A stretch of DNA of 64,000 nt from CAZHTF01 sp964535305 (GCA_964535305.1 CAZHTF010000005.1:36093-100092); one strand, 5' to 3'. Shown: positions 8,535 to 17,767, counted from the stretch's first letter. Notes: generated by a model from the sequence alone, not told the origin. Program-made: numbers and translations.

Positions 8535-9727
8535 AACACACGCCGAGCCGGTCGATCAGGTGGCGGCGAATGCCGAACCGTTGGCTGCGCAGCGTACGAC
8601 GCTGGGCAGTCTTCGCCGGAATCGGTCTGCTCGCACCCGCGGCGGCCGCACAGTCGCCCTCGACCGCGCCCGCTTCGGCGACGCAGCAACCCACGGCCGT
8701 GACCAACCCTTCGCATGCGGAGATTGAGCGGCTGGTCGAGAGCGCCCTGAGCACAGATCCCGATGCGGCCGAGCTGGCGGGGCAGAAGCTCGTGCAGCGG
8801 TTCATAGAGCCGGTCGAAGCGGCGTTGGGCGCCGTCGGCACGCGCCCGGACGAGCAGCAGCTACGCATACGCAAGCTGCTGGGGCGGCTGCACGCGGCCC
8901 TGCGCGTGCGGCTGATGCGGGCTGACCTGCCCGGTGAGGATCGCGAGCTGCTCGACAGCTTCATGAAGACGCACGCCACGCTGGTCGAGCGCTTGTTTGA
9001 CGATGATCCGCGCGTGCGGCTGGCCGCGGTGCGGCAAATTCCCTTGACGCGCGACAGCGGTGCAGGCGTGCTGCTGGCGCGCAAAGCCGACGACGCGGAC
9101 GGCGAAGTCGCCGAGGCCGCCCTGGAAGCGGCCGCGGAGCTGGCGGACGGCGTGACCGCCCGCGGCCTGGCGCGCTATGCCACGGGCGCGATCGCGGCGC
9201 TGCAAGGCGGCGTGTACGGTGCGGATCAGCAGGAGATCGCCACGGTGGTGGCGCTGTTTGCCTCGCGCTGCGTGCTGGTGATGGGCCAGGTGGCGGACAG
9301 GCAGTCGCTGCCGGCCGCGATCGACGCGGCGCGCTACCTGATCGCCTCGCCCTATCGCGAGATCGTCGAGGTCGAGCCGCTGCTGCACGCGCTGTCGCAA
9401 TTCCAGGACGAGCGCGTCGCGCCGCTGCTGCTGGAATTGCTAGACGAATCGCAGCTGGTCCGCACCACGCCGGACCCGGCCGGCCGCGCCGCGGTGCAGA
9501 CGGTCGGCGACGCGGCGCTCTGGAACCTGCTCAAGCTCTACGGGCTGAAGCCCGACGCGCTGCGGATGTTCACACCCGAGCAGCCGCCGCGCTTCGCGGG
9601 TTTTTTCAGCGACGCCGATCGGGCGCTGGCGGTGCAGGCCTTTCGCATCTGGCAGCGGGCAAACGCGGGCAAGCCGCGCGAGCAGCGCGGCCCGCTTGAG
9701 CTTCCGCAGAAGGCCAACAAACCTTGA
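8531..9727 (+). CDS. Exported HEAT-repeat-like protein
   Basis: A 398-residue protein with an N-terminal twin-basic region followed by a hydrophobic core (RRWAVFAGIGLLAPAAAAQ), read as a signal peptide cleaved near residue 41. The mature part is all alpha-helical with short helical pairs such as DDDPRVRLAAVRQIPL, DGEVAEAALEAAAELAD and DERVAPLLLELLDES, typical of HEAT/ARM repeats used for protein-protein contacts. The ATG overlaps the coaD stop. Its own stop overlaps the TTG start of the phosphoesterase gene, so coaD, this gene and the next are one transcript. Function unknown. Confidence 0.7.
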   Translation: MKHTPSRSIRWRRMPNRWLRSVRRWAVFAGIGLLAPAAAAQSPSTAPASATQQPTAVTNPSHAEIERLVESALSTDPDAAELAGQKLVQRFIEPVEAALGAVGTRPDEQQLRIRKLLGRLHAALRVRLMRADLPGEDRELLDSFMKTHATLVERLFDDDPRVRLAAVRQIPLTRDSGAGVLLARKADDADGEVAEAALEAAAELADGVTARGLARYATGAIAALQGGVYGADQQEIATVVALFASRCVLVMGQVADRQSLPAAIDAARYLIASPYREIVEVEPLLHALSQFQDERVAPLLLELLDESQLVRTTPDPAGRAAVQTVGDAALWNLLKLYGLKPDALRMFTPEQPPRFAGFFSDADRALAVQAFRIWQRANAGKPREQRGPLELPQKANKP

Positions 9728-11013
9728 GTACCAGCCAGCCGCATTCGGGCGCGCACGACAGCGAGCTGCCGCCAGCCATGCCGCGCGCCAAGCGCGGGCT
9801 GCGCGTGCTGCTGGCGGCTGCACTGTTCATCGCGCTGGGCGCCGCGTTTTGGGTACTGCGTCCATACCTGCTGCCGGTGTACATCGCCGAAGGGCCGATG
9901 CTGCAGCAGGCGACAGCGGACGCGGTCAGCGTGGTCTGGTTTACGTCGCGTCCGGCCACGTGTGAGCTGGAGTTGGACGCGCCAGACGGCAAGCGCGTCG
10001 TGCCTGCGGCCGCCCAGGAGCGCCGCCACGTGGCGCGGCTCGAGCGGTTTCCGGCCGGCGCGGCGCTGCGTTATCGCATTCGCAGCGAAGGGGCGCTGCT
10101 CGTGGAAGCCACGCTGCGCACCGGCAAGCCGCGCGCCGAGCCGTTCAGTTTCATTGTCTTTGGCGACAGCGGCAGGGGCACATCCGCGCAGTTTCGCCTG
10201 GCGCGCGACATGTACGCGCTCAAGCCGGATTTCGTGCTGCACAGCGGCGACCTGGTCTATCCCGGCGGCGAACGCTATCACTACGCTGGCCGCTTCTTTC
10301 GGCCGTACGAAGCATTGCTGGCGGAGGTGCCCTTCTGGCCAAGCCTGGGCAACCACGACGCCAACGAGCCCAGCTACGGCCAGCCGTTCGTCGATGTGTT
10401 TGAGCTACCGACGAACGGACCGGCCGGTCTGCCGGCGGAACGCAACTACTGGTTCGACTCCGGGCCGGCGCGGATCGTCGTGTTTGATTCGAATCTAAAG
10501 GAATCCGAGCTGCGCGAGCGGGTCGCGCCGTGGCTGCGCGACGTTTTGAGCGAGCCGGCGCCGCACTGGCGCTTCGTCGTGTTCCATCATCCGCCGTATA
10601 CGATCGGTTCGCACAAGCCCGACCTGGGGATCCAGCGAATCATCGTGCCGCTGCTCGAGCAGGCCGGCGTCGACATTGTTTTCAACGGTCATGATCACAT
10701 GTATCAACGCACGCACGCGATGCGCGACGGCAAGCGCTTGGAAATAGCCGCCGGCGACGGCGGCCGCGACGCTGGCGCGACCAGCGCAGCGGGCGCCGGC
10801 GTGGTGTACGTGATCTCCGGCGCCGGCGGAGCGCGGCTCTACGACCTGATGCCGCGCGAGCAATGGCCCGACTACTTCGCAACCGCCAACAACCAGGTGC
10901 ACAGCTTCACACACGTGCGCATCGCCGGCGACACGCTCGAGCTGCGCCAGATTGGCCTGGGCGGCGTTGCGCTGGACGAATGGAGCTTCAGGAAGCCACG
11001 GGCGGAGCCGTAA
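9724..11013 (+). CDS. Membrane-anchored metallophosphoesterase (purple acid phosphatase-like)
   Basis: A 429-residue protein. A membrane anchor lies at about residues 25-47 (LRVLLAAALFIALGAAFWVL). A short beta domain follows (TADAVSVVWFTSRPATCEL), like the N-terminal domain of purple acid phosphatases. Then comes a calcineurin-like core with the metal motifs in order: FGDSGRG, HSGDLVY, LGNHDANEPS, FHHPPY and FNGHDHMYQRTH. It should hydrolyse phosphate esters outside the cytoplasmic membrane; the substrate is unknown. TTG 9724 is chosen because it overlaps the previous stop and has GAAGG upstream; ATG 9778 has no Shine-Dalgarno but would still keep the anchor. Confidence 0.85.
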   Translation: MSTSQPHSGAHDSELPPAMPRAKRGLRVLLAAALFIALGAAFWVLRPYLLPVYIAEGPMLQQATADAVSVVWFTSRPATCELELDAPDGKRVVPAAAQERRHVARLERFPAGAALRYRIRSEGALLVEATLRTGKPRAEPFSFIVFGDSGRGTSAQFRLARDMYALKPDFVLHSGDLVYPGGERYHYAGRFFRPYEALLAEVPFWPSLGNHDANEPSYGQPFVDVFELPTNGPAGLPAERNYWFDSGPARIVVFDSNLKESELRERVAPWLRDVLSEPAPHWRFVVFHHPPYTIGSHKPDLGIQRIIVPLLEQAGVDIVFNGHDHMYQRTHAMRDGKRLEIAAGDGGRDAGATSAAGAGVVYVISGAGGARLYDLMPREQWPDYFATANNQVHSFTHVRIAGDTLELRQIGLGGVALDEWSFRKPRAEP

Positions 11014-11220
11014 CGCCGCCGCGACGACGGAATCGCAAAACGCTGGCCCGTACTGGCTTGAAATTCATATTGGCGATCGCGCGGCTCTGAATTCGACCGG
11101 CGCGGCGAATCCGCATGCCCGGCCTGGCCGAACTCATCCGCCGCGCCTTTGCCTGCCGCGCCGCGCGCGATACGATCTCTTATTCCAAAGAACCGTCTTA
11201 GCCAAGCGGCGCGAAACCCG

Positions 11221-14200
11221 ATGAGCAGCGGCAACACCAGCGGCGGCGTCTCCCGAACCGAGATCGAGCAGCTTACGCGCCGGCTCGGGCACGAACTGTT
11301 TGACCGCATCCGCGGCAGCAACCCAAGCGTCTTCCAGCCCGAGTGGTGGGAAGAGCGGCTGATGTCGCAGTGCATGCGGAACGAGTGGTTCAAGATCCAG
11401 GCTTTCCGTTTCATCGACGCACTGCCGATGATCGAGAGCAGCCGCGACGTCGCGCGGCACTTGCGCGAGTACTTCGCCAACGGACCAAGGCAACACCCGC
11501 GCAGCGGCCCATCCGCGAGCGGCAGCCACCGCGCCGGCAACGCTGCACACGCCCCCATCGGAGCACTTTCCGGCAACGGCGCGCACTCCGCCGGGGCCGA
11601 GCAGCGCCGCGCGCTGGATGAGCTCGCGCCCGATCGCTCGCAGCAATTCGTTGATTGGATCTGCCGTACGATGGATTTTCAGAAGCTGGATTCGCCCCCG
11701 GCGCAGCTGCTGGCCTGGGCCGCGCGGCGCGGCTCGGTCGCGATGGCGCAGCGCTTCATCGCCGGGTCGAATCCGCGCGAGGCGATCCGCGCCATCCGCC
11801 GCATGCGCGGCCAGCGGCTGGCGTTCACGATCGATGTGCTCGGCGAAGCCGCCGTGTCCGAAGCCGAATCGCTGGCATATCAGCAGATTTACCTCGACCT
11901 GATTCGCGAGCTGAACAAGGCCGCGCCGAGTTGGCCTGAGGTGCCGCAGATCGACCAGGCGGACGGCCGACCGCTGGCGCGCGTGAACGTCTCGGTCAAG
12001 CTCAGCTCGCTCTACTCGCAATTCGACCCGATCGACCAGGCTGGCTCGCTGATACGGGCCAAGGAGCGCCTGCGCCCGCTGCTACGCGAAGCGCAGGCAG
12101 GTGGCGCGCATCTGCACGTCGACATGGAGCACTTCGCCTTCAAAGACTTGACGCTCACGCTTTGCAAAGAGGTCTTGCTTGAGCCGGAATTCCGTGACTA
12201 CCCGCATTTCGGCATCGTGCTGCAGGCCTATCTGCGCGATTGCGAGCGCGACGCCGCCGAGCTGATCGAGTGGGCCCGCGGGCGCGGTGCACCCATCTGG
12301 GTGCGGCTGGTGAAGGGTGCATACTGGGACACCGAGACCGTGCTCGCGGATCAGAACCACTGGCCCTGCCCGGTCTGGCGACAGAAGTGGCAATCGGATG
12401 CGTGCTACGAACGCGTCACGCACATGCTGCTGAAGAACCATGCACACATCTACACAGCCTTCGGCAGTCACAACGTCCGCAGCCTGGCGCACGCGATCGC
12501 GCTCAAGCGGCTCTGGGAGATTCCCGCCGATCGTTTCGAGCTGCAGATGCTCTACGGCATGGGCAACCCGATCAAGCGCGGCGCGGTCGAGATGGGCGAA
12601 CGCGTCCGCGTCTATACGCCCTACGGCGAGTTGCTGCCCGGGATGGCCTACCTGATCCGCCGGCTGCTCGAGAACACCGCGAACGAATCGTTCCTGCGGC
12701 ATTCGGTGGATGAAAACACGCCGGAAGATGAACTGCTGCGCGACCCGCAGCAGCTCGGCCAGGATTCGCCGGGGCCGCGCATGCCGCCGCTGCGGCGCTT
12801 TGAGTTTGAGGAAGAGTTGATGGACCCGTTTGTTAACGTGCCCAACACCGACTTCACGCACACCCACAGCCGCGAGCAGATGCAGCGCGCCATTCAGGCG
12901 CTGCGCAGCCATGCCGGCCGCGAGTATCCGCTGGTGATCGGCGCAGAGCGCGTCGTGACCGGCGCGTGGGACGAATCCGTAAACCCCTCGAAACCTGGCG
13001 AGATCATCGGCCGCATCGCCCAGGCCGATCGCGAGTCCGCGACACGCGCGGCGGATGTCGCGTATGAGGCGTTCAAGCGCTGGCGGCGCGTCGCGCCGCA
13101 GGAGCGGGCCGCTTGCCTGCACCGCGCCGCGGAGATCATGGAGCGGCGGCGCTTTGAGCTCTCCGCGATTATGACGCTGGAATGCGGAAAGCCTTGGCGC
13201 GAAGCGGATGCCGATTTGTCGGAGGCGATCGATTTCTGCAATTACTACGGGAAGGAAATGGTGCGCATGGCCGAGAACGGCCGGCGCCGCGACCTTCCCG
13301 GTGAAGCCAACGAGTACTTCTACACGCCGCGCGGCGTGGTCGCCGTCATCTCGCCCTGGAATTTCCCGCTCGCGATTCTGACCGGCATGGCGACCGCCGC
13401 GATTGTCACTGGCAACGCCGTCATCGCCAAGCCGGCCCATCCGGCCAGCGTGATTGCCGCGGAGTTGATGAGCGTGCTGGAGCAGGCTGGCCTGCCGCCG
13501 GGCGTGATGAACTATTTGCCCGGCCCTGGATCCGTGGTGGGCGAGGTGCTGGTCAAGCACCCGAAGGTGGCGATGATCGCGTTCACCGGGTCGCAGGCGG
13601 TGGGCTGTCGCATCAATCGCTTGGCAGCCGAGACTTCCACCGCCCAGCCGGCGCTCAAGAAAGTGATCGCCGAGATGGGCGGTAAGAACGCCATCATCGT
13701 CGACAGCGACGCCGACCTGGACGAAGCCATCAAGGGCGTAACCTACAGCGCCTTTGGCTACGCCGGGCAGAAGTGCTCGGCGTGTTCGCGTTGCATCGTG
13801 CTTGAGCCGGTGTACGAGCGCTTCGTCGCGCGGCTGATCGAGGCTTCGCGCTCCCTGCAGGTGGGGGCGGCGGACGAGCCGGGCACATACGTGCCACCGG
13901 TGATCGACAAGCGCGCCTACGATTCGATTCGCGAATATATCGAAATCGGCAAGCGCGAATGCAAGGTCGGGCTGGCGGTCGACACCAGCGAGCTCGTCTC
14001 GCGCAGCGGCGGGGGCTACTACATCGGCCCACACATCTTCGTCGACGTGAAGCCCGGCGATCGCATCGCACGCGAGGAGATCTTCGGACCCGTGCTGGCG
14101 GTCATCAAAGCACGCGACATGGACCAGGCCATCGAAATCTTCAACGGCGTGGATTTCGCACTGACCGGCGGAATCTTCTCGCGCAGCCCGGCCAACCTCC

Positions 14201-14427
14201 AGCGCGCCCGCATCGAATGCGAGTGCGGAAACCTCTACATCAATCGCAAGATCACCGGGGCGCTCGTGGATGTGCAGCCCTTCGGCGGCTTCAAAATGTC
14301 GGGCTTGGGCAGCAAGGCCGGCGGGCCTGACTACCTGATCCAATTCTGCGAGCCGCGCACCATCACCGAAAACACGCTGCGGCGCGGATTCGCGCCCAGC
14401 GAAGCGCTGGTCGACGCGGTCAGCTAG
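11221..14427 (+). CDS. putA: Bifunctional proline dehydrogenase / glutamate-semialdehyde dehydrogenase
   Basis: A 1068-residue two-domain enzyme that oxidises proline to glutamate. The N-terminal half is the FAD-dependent proline dehydrogenase barrel (NVSVKLSSLYSQFDP, HVDMEHFAFKDLTL, GIVLQAYLRD, VRLVKGAYWDTE; about residues 250-380). The C-terminal half is the NAD-dependent aldehyde dehydrogenase (VISPWNFPLAI, FTGSQAVG, EMGGKNAII, and nucleophile Cys852 in GQKCSACSR). No ribbon-helix-helix DNA-binding domain or extended C-terminal domain is present, so it is a short, non-regulatory PutA. ATG 11221 is used; the 24 codons upstream do not look coding. The downstream gap to recA carries a 12-bp palindrome (14431-14442) but no clear terminator. 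Confidence 0.95.
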   Translation: MSSGNTSGGVSRTEIEQLTRRLGHELFDRIRGSNPSVFQPEWWEERLMSQCMRNEWFKIQAFRFIDALPMIESSRDVARHLREYFANGPRQHPRSGPSASGSHRAGNAAHAPIGALSGNGAHSAGAEQRRALDELAPDRSQQFVDWICRTMDFQKLDSPPAQLLAWAARRGSVAMAQRFIAGSNPREAIRAIRRMRGQRLAFTIDVLGEAAVSEAESLAYQQIYLDLIRELNKAAPSWPEVPQIDQADGRPLARVNVSVKLSSLYSQFDPIDQAGSLIRAKERLRPLLREAQAGGAHLHVDMEHFAFKDLTLTLCKEVLLEPEFRDYPHFGIVLQAYLRDCERDAAELIEWARGRGAPIWVRLVKGAYWDTETVLADQNHWPCPVWRQKWQSDACYERVTHMLLKNHAHIYTAFGSHNVRSLAHAIALKRLWEIPADRFELQMLYGMGNPIKRGAVEMGERVRVYTPYGELLPGMAYLIRRLLENTANESFLRHSVDENTPEDELLRDPQQLGQDSPGPRMPPLRRFEFEEELMDPFVNVPNTDFTHTHSREQMQRAIQALRSHAGREYPLVIGAERVVTGAWDESVNPSKPGEIIGRIAQADRESATRAADVAYEAFKRWRRVAPQERAACLHRAAEIMERRRFELSAIMTLECGKPWREADADLSEAIDFCNYYGKEMVRMAENGRRRDLPGEANEYFYTPRGVVAVISPWNFPLAILTGMATAAIVTGNAVIAKPAHPASVIAAELMSVLEQAGLPPGVMNYLPGPGSVVGEVLVKHPKVAMIAFTGSQAVGCRINRLAAETSTAQPALKKVIAEMGGKNAIIVDSDADLDEAIKGVTYSAFGYAGQKCSACSRCIVLEPVYERFVARLIEASRSLQVGAADEPGTYVPPVIDKRAYDSIREYIEIGKRECKVGLAVDTSELVSRSGGGYYIGPHIFVDVKPGDRIAREEIFGPVLAVIKARDMDQAIEIFNGVDFALTGGIFSRSPANLQRARIECECGNLYINRKITGALVDVQPFGGFKMSGLGSKAGGPDYLIQFCEPRTITENTLRRGFAPSEALVDAVS

Positions 14428-14460
14428 ACCGACCGCGCGGTCGAATCCCGCGAAATTCGC

Positions 14461-14488
14461 TTGACAGTTAGGTATTTGTTTGTATACT
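14461..14488 (+). promoter_or_regulatory. recA promoter with candidate SOS operator
   Basis: A consensus TTGACA (14461-14466), 16-bp spacer and TATACT (14483-14488). The spacer and -10 are filled by a 21-bp element (14467-14487) that begins GTTAGGT and ends GTATAC. An element of the same length and ends overlaps the lexA promoter at 19115-19135. Shared placement over the -35/-10 region of recA and lexA is what a LexA operator should look like; the identity is inferred, not known. Confidence 0.7.
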
Positions 14489-14565
14489 CTCCAATATGGG
14501 CCCGCTGTGCTGGGGCTGCGCGTCGCGATCGAGTCGCACCGATCCGAAAATTGAGAGGCCTCGTC

Positions 14566-15744
14566 ATGTCCGACGCTCGCGAGAGCACGCGTTCTGAAGC
14601 GTTGCACCGCGCCATCTCCCAGATCGAGAAGTCGTTCGGGAAAGGCGCGATCATGTTCCTGCGAAATGAGGCCCGCGTTGTCGACGGGATTTCGACCGGG
14701 GCGCTCTCGCTTGACCTGGCCCTGGGCGGCACCGGCATCCCACGTGGCCGCGTGATCGAAGTGTTCGGCCCGGAATCTTCCGGCAAGACTACGCTCACGC
14801 TGCACATGATCGCCGAAGCGCAGCGCGCCGGCGGAGCCGCCGCATTCATCGACGCCGAGCACGCCTTTGATCCCGCCTGGGCCAAGCGCCTCGGCGTCGA
14901 TCTGGAAGCCCTGATGGTTAATCAGCCCAATTGCGGCGAAGAGGCGCTCGAAATCTGCGAGATGCTGGTCCGCTCCAGCGCGCTCGACCTGATCGTGGTC
15001 GACTCGGTCGCCGCGCTCGTGCCGCGCTCGGAGTTGGAGGGGCAGATCGGCGATTCGCAGGTCGGCGTGCAAGCCCGCCTGATGAGCCAGGCCATGCGCA
15101 AGCTGACCGGCATCAGCAGCAAGAGCCGAACCAGCGTCGTATTCATCAACCAGATCCGCGAGAAGATCGGCGTGATGTACGGCAGCCCCGAGACCACCCC
15201 CGGCGGCCGCGCCCTCAAGTTCTACAGCTCAGTCCGCATCGATGTGCGCAAGATCGGGCTCGTAAAAGAGGGCGAAACCGCCATCGGCACGCGCGTCCGC
15301 GCCAAAGTGGTCAAGAACAAGGTCGCGCCGCCATTCCGCGAGACCGAGTTCGACATCCTCTTCGAATGCGGCATCTCGCGCGAGGCCGATCTGCTGGATG
15401 TCGCCGCCGAATGCGGCGTCGTGGATCGCTCCGGCACGTGGTACAGCTATGGCAGTACGCGGATTGGCCAGGGTCGCGACAATGCGCGCCAGTTCCTGCG
15501 TGACAACGCCGATGTTTTTCGCGAGGTGCGGGTAAAGGTGCTGGATTTGAAGCTACCGCGGGTCGCCCCGGATGCCGCTGGCGCTGCCACCGACGGCGCG
15601 GCTGGCGCGGGCGAGAAGTCGGCGGAGAGCAAGGGTGGGAAGAGCACCGCGGCTCATGACGTCGAGCCGGTGAAGCCTTCGTCGACGGCGAATACGAATC
15701 ATCGGCGGCCGGCGCCGCTGGCGGCCGGCGCGAAGCGGCGCTGA
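14566..15744 (+). CDS. recA: Recombinase RecA
   Basis: A 392-residue RecA: an ATP-dependent strand-exchange protein and co-protease for LexA. Visible motifs are KSFGKGAIMFL, Walker A GPESSGKTT, DAEHAFDPAWAKRLG, Walker B LIVVDSVAALVP, loop L1 region SQVGVQARLMSQAMRKLTG, and the L2 region FINQIREKIGVMYGSPETTPGG, seen in parts. ATG 14566 has AGAGG nine bases upstream; the longer upstream frame is the promoter. The C-terminal 50 residues after KVLDLKLPR are Ala/Ser-rich and end basic (NHRRPAPLAAGAKRR), unlike the acidic tail of Escherichia coli RecA. Monocistronic by position; the next gene is a tRNA on the other strand. Confidence 0.97.
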   Translation: MSDARESTRSEALHRAISQIEKSFGKGAIMFLRNEARVVDGISTGALSLDLALGGTGIPRGRVIEVFGPESSGKTTLTLHMIAEAQRAGGAAAFIDAEHAFDPAWAKRLGVDLEALMVNQPNCGEEALEICEMLVRSSALDLIVVDSVAALVPRSELEGQIGDSQVGVQARLMSQAMRKLTGISSKSRTSVVFINQIREKIGVMYGSPETTPGGRALKFYSSVRIDVRKIGLVKEGETAIGTRVRAKVVKNKVAPPFRETEFDILFECGISREADLLDVAAECGVVDRSGTWYSYGSTRIGQGRDNARQFLRDNADVFREVRVKVLDLKLPRVAPDAAGAATDGAAGAGEKSAESKGGKSTAAHDVEPVKPSSTANTNHRRPAPLAAGAKRR

Positions 15745-15790
15745 TTTCTGACCGGAGATCGGCGAATCGACTGCTTGGCTCGGACAGGAT

Positions 15791-15881
15791 CGGAGAAGGG
15801 GGGATTCGAACCCCCGGTAGGGATTTAAGTCCCTACAACGGTTTAGCAAACCGTCGCCTTAAGCCACTCGGCCACCTCTCC
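15791..15881 (-). tRNA. tRNA-Ser (anticodon GCU)
   Basis: Reading the minus strand: a 7-bp acceptor stem (GGAGAGG with CTTCTCC), a D-arm with GCCGAGTGGCTTAAGGC, an anticodon stem-loop CGGTTTGCTAAACCG giving anticodon GCT for AGC/AGU codons, a long variable arm pairing TAGGGA with TCCCTA as in class II tRNAs, and a T-arm with GGTTCGAATCC. The discriminator base is G, as in serine tRNAs. CCA is not encoded. It lies downstream of and convergent with recA. Confidence 0.97.
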
Positions 15882-16073
15882 AGGATCGGACTTCGGCGTC
15901 CGGCGCCGCGGGCCCACGCCGACAATTTCGGACGATCCGAGCTGCGGGGCGCAGGTAAGGATTGTACCGGCGTGCTGATTGACTTCAATTGGCCCGTATT
16001 GAAGCATCCACGACGGGGAAACGCACACTTCCGGGGATGCGGCGCTTCCGACAAGCTTGTCGGAGGTACGCCC

Positions 16074-16445
16074 ATGATCGCCTTGACAGACGCCATTCTG
16101 GCGGCGAGCGCGACACCGCCGCCAACGCCGCTTGGCAACCCGGGGCCCCCGCCGCCGCGCACGGTCGAGGCCAGTGAGCGCGGCGATCTCAACGCTGACG
16201 CCGATGCGGATGCGGATCCGCGGCGCTTCGGCAATGAAGCCGCGATTGTAGAGATCTTGCGCACGTCGGCGCGCGAGTTTGAGCTGGTGCTCGAATCGCT
16301 TGAAGATGTGCACGCAGCCGGCGCGCTCAGCGGGTTTAACACGGCCTCCTACTCCGTCGCGAAGCCGCGTGACGGTCCGGCCGCGCCCGGCAGCGATGCG
16401 CCCCAGGCCGCACCGGCCGTCGCGCACGTTGATCAATACGCCTGA
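16074..16445 (+). CDS. Hypothetical protein, 123 residues
   Basis: An open frame with a strong Shine-Dalgarno (GGAGGT) eight bases before ATG 16074. The product starts MIALTDAILAASATPPPTPLG, is proline-rich, then has an acidic run DLNADADADADP and a helical segment EAAIVEILRTSAREFELVLESLEDVHAAG (seen in parts). No signal peptide or known motif. The stop lies inside the first copy of a 39-bp tandem duplication, so the second copy would encode a near-repeat of the last 13 codons (compare AVAHVDQYA with AVVQVDKHA) after the stop. The ribosome-binding site supports reality; family not recognised. Confidence 0.45.
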   Translation: MIALTDAILAASATPPPTPLGNPGPPPPRTVEASERGDLNADADADADPRRFGNEAAIVEILRTSAREFELVLESLEDVHAAGALSGFNTASYSVAKPRDGPAAPGSDAPQAAPAVAHVDQYA

Positions 16446-16490
16446 CGCGCCCCGGCCGTCGTTCAAGTTGATAAACATGCCTGAGGCGGC
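16413..16490. repeat. 39-bp imperfect tandem duplication
   Basis: Two adjacent 39-bp copies start CCGGCCGTCG (16413 and 16452) and both end with GCCTGA. They differ at about eight positions. The period equals 13 codons and each copy carries a TGA in the same frame at the end of the small gene at 16074-16445. Confidence 0.7.
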
Positions 16491-16615
16491 GAGTCAGCAA
16501 TCACGGTCCGCTTCGGGCATAGACGCGGCGCGGCTTCTCACCCATGGCGCCACGCAGCGCGGCAACGAAGGAGCCGCCGAGACCTGGATCTCTATCGAAA
16601 CAGGATTGTGGTGCT

Positions 16616-17767
16616 TTAGGTCGGCGTGCGCAGCCCATCCAGGAACGCACGCAGCGATTGGGCAGACTTCATCCGATCCAGGAGCGCCAGCATTTGTTTG
16701 GTCGGCGGCATGTCGTTCAATTGCCGCCGCAGCATGTTGATTTTTTTCAGATCGTCCGGCGGAATCAGCTTTTCTTCCTTGCGCGTTCCGGATTCGCCCA
16801 AGTTGATCGCGGGGTAGATTCGCTGGTTTGCAAGCTCGCGGTCAAGCACCAGCTCCATGTTTCCGGTGCCCTTGAATTCCTGAAAAATGAAGTCGTCAGC
16901 GCGGCTGCCGGTCTCGACCAGCGCCGAGGCGATGATCGTCAGCGAGCCGCCATTCTCGATGTTTCTAGCGGCGCCGAAGATCTGCTTGGGTTCCTGCAAC
17001 GCGCGAATGTCGAGTCCGCCAGTCATGGTGCGGCCGCTGCTGCCGACGAAGCTGTTAAATGCCCGCGAGAGCCGCGTGATCGAATCGAGCAGGATCAGGA
17101 TGTGCTGCCCGCTCTCGGCCAGCCGCTTGACCCGTTCAGTCACGATGCGGGCCATCCGAATATGCGATGCGACGTCGCGATCGTTGCTGGAGGCGAAAAC
17201 CTCGCCGCGAACGTTGCGGCGCATCTCGGTCACTTCTTCCGGGCGCTCGTCGATCAGGAGCACGATCATGTAGATGTCTGGATGGTTCGCGGCGACGCCG
17301 TGCGCCATCTGCTGCAGCAGAACGGTCTTTCCGCTGCGCGGCGGGGCAACAATCAGCCCGCGCTGCCCGCGGCCGATCGGGGTGAACATCTCCACCACGC
17401 GCATCGAGGCCGGCCCGCCAGGCGTGTCAAACCGAATGGCCTCATGCGGGTCGATCGCGGTCGTATCGGAGATCAGCGGTGGGTTGACCCATTGATCGAT
17501 GGGCACGCCATTAATGGTTTCGATGCGACAGACCAGCACGTTTCGCTGGCCCTTTCCACCGCCTTGTGACGCGGCGGCTTTTCCGGACAACGCTTCGCCG
17601 CCGCGCAGTCCAAACTTGCGGATTGCATCGTTCGGGATGGACGGGTCGTCGGCACGAGGCGCGAAGTTCCGTTTCGGATCGCGGAGAAAGCCGCCGCCGC
17701 GCTCCGCAAGTTCTAGCACACCCGTCACAATTCCGTTGGATGTGCCGGCTGACGCGTCAACCGCCAT
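16616..17767 (-). CDS. rho: Transcription termination factor Rho
   Basis: A 383-residue hexameric RNA helicase that ends transcription. ATG 17767 is used: GGAG lies nine bases upstream, whereas the in-frame TTG 17782 overlaps that site. Features in order: a short N-terminal RNA-binding part with NAIRKFGLRGGE; the conserved linker DTPGGPASMRVVEMFTPIGRGQRG (seen in parts); Walker A APPRSGKT; LLIDERPEEVTEMRR; Walker B LILLDSITRLSRAFN; the Q-loop region SSGRTMTGGLD; and LVETGSRADDFIFQEFKGTGNMEL. It is shorter than the 419-residue Escherichia coli protein at the N-terminus, with no long insertion. Lone gene on its strand. Confidence 0.96.
   Translation of the reverse strand: MAVDASAGTSNGIVTGVLELAERGGGFLRDPKRNFAPRADDPSIPNDAIRKFGLRGGEALSGKAAASQGGGKGQRNVLVCRIETINGVPIDQWVNPPLISDTTAIDPHEAIRFDTPGGPASMRVVEMFTPIGRGQRGLIVAPPRSGKTVLLQQMAHGVAANHPDIYMIVLLIDERPEEVTEMRRNVRGEVFASSNDRDVASHIRMARIVTERVKRLAESGQHILILLDSITRLSRAFNSFVGSSGRTMTGGLDIRALQEPKQIFGAARNIENGGSLTIIASALVETGSRADDFIFQEFKGTGNMELVLDRELANQRIYPAINLGESGTRKEEKLIPPDDLKKINMLRRQLNDMPPTKQMLALLDRMKSAQSLRAFLDGLRTPT

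Noticed and set aside
12082..15072. A 996-codon open frame on the minus strand
   Set aside because: It is antisense to putA and recA, both certain by catalytic motifs. Its translation is rich in His, Arg and Gln and has no domain pattern; GC-biased third positions leave the reverse strand open.
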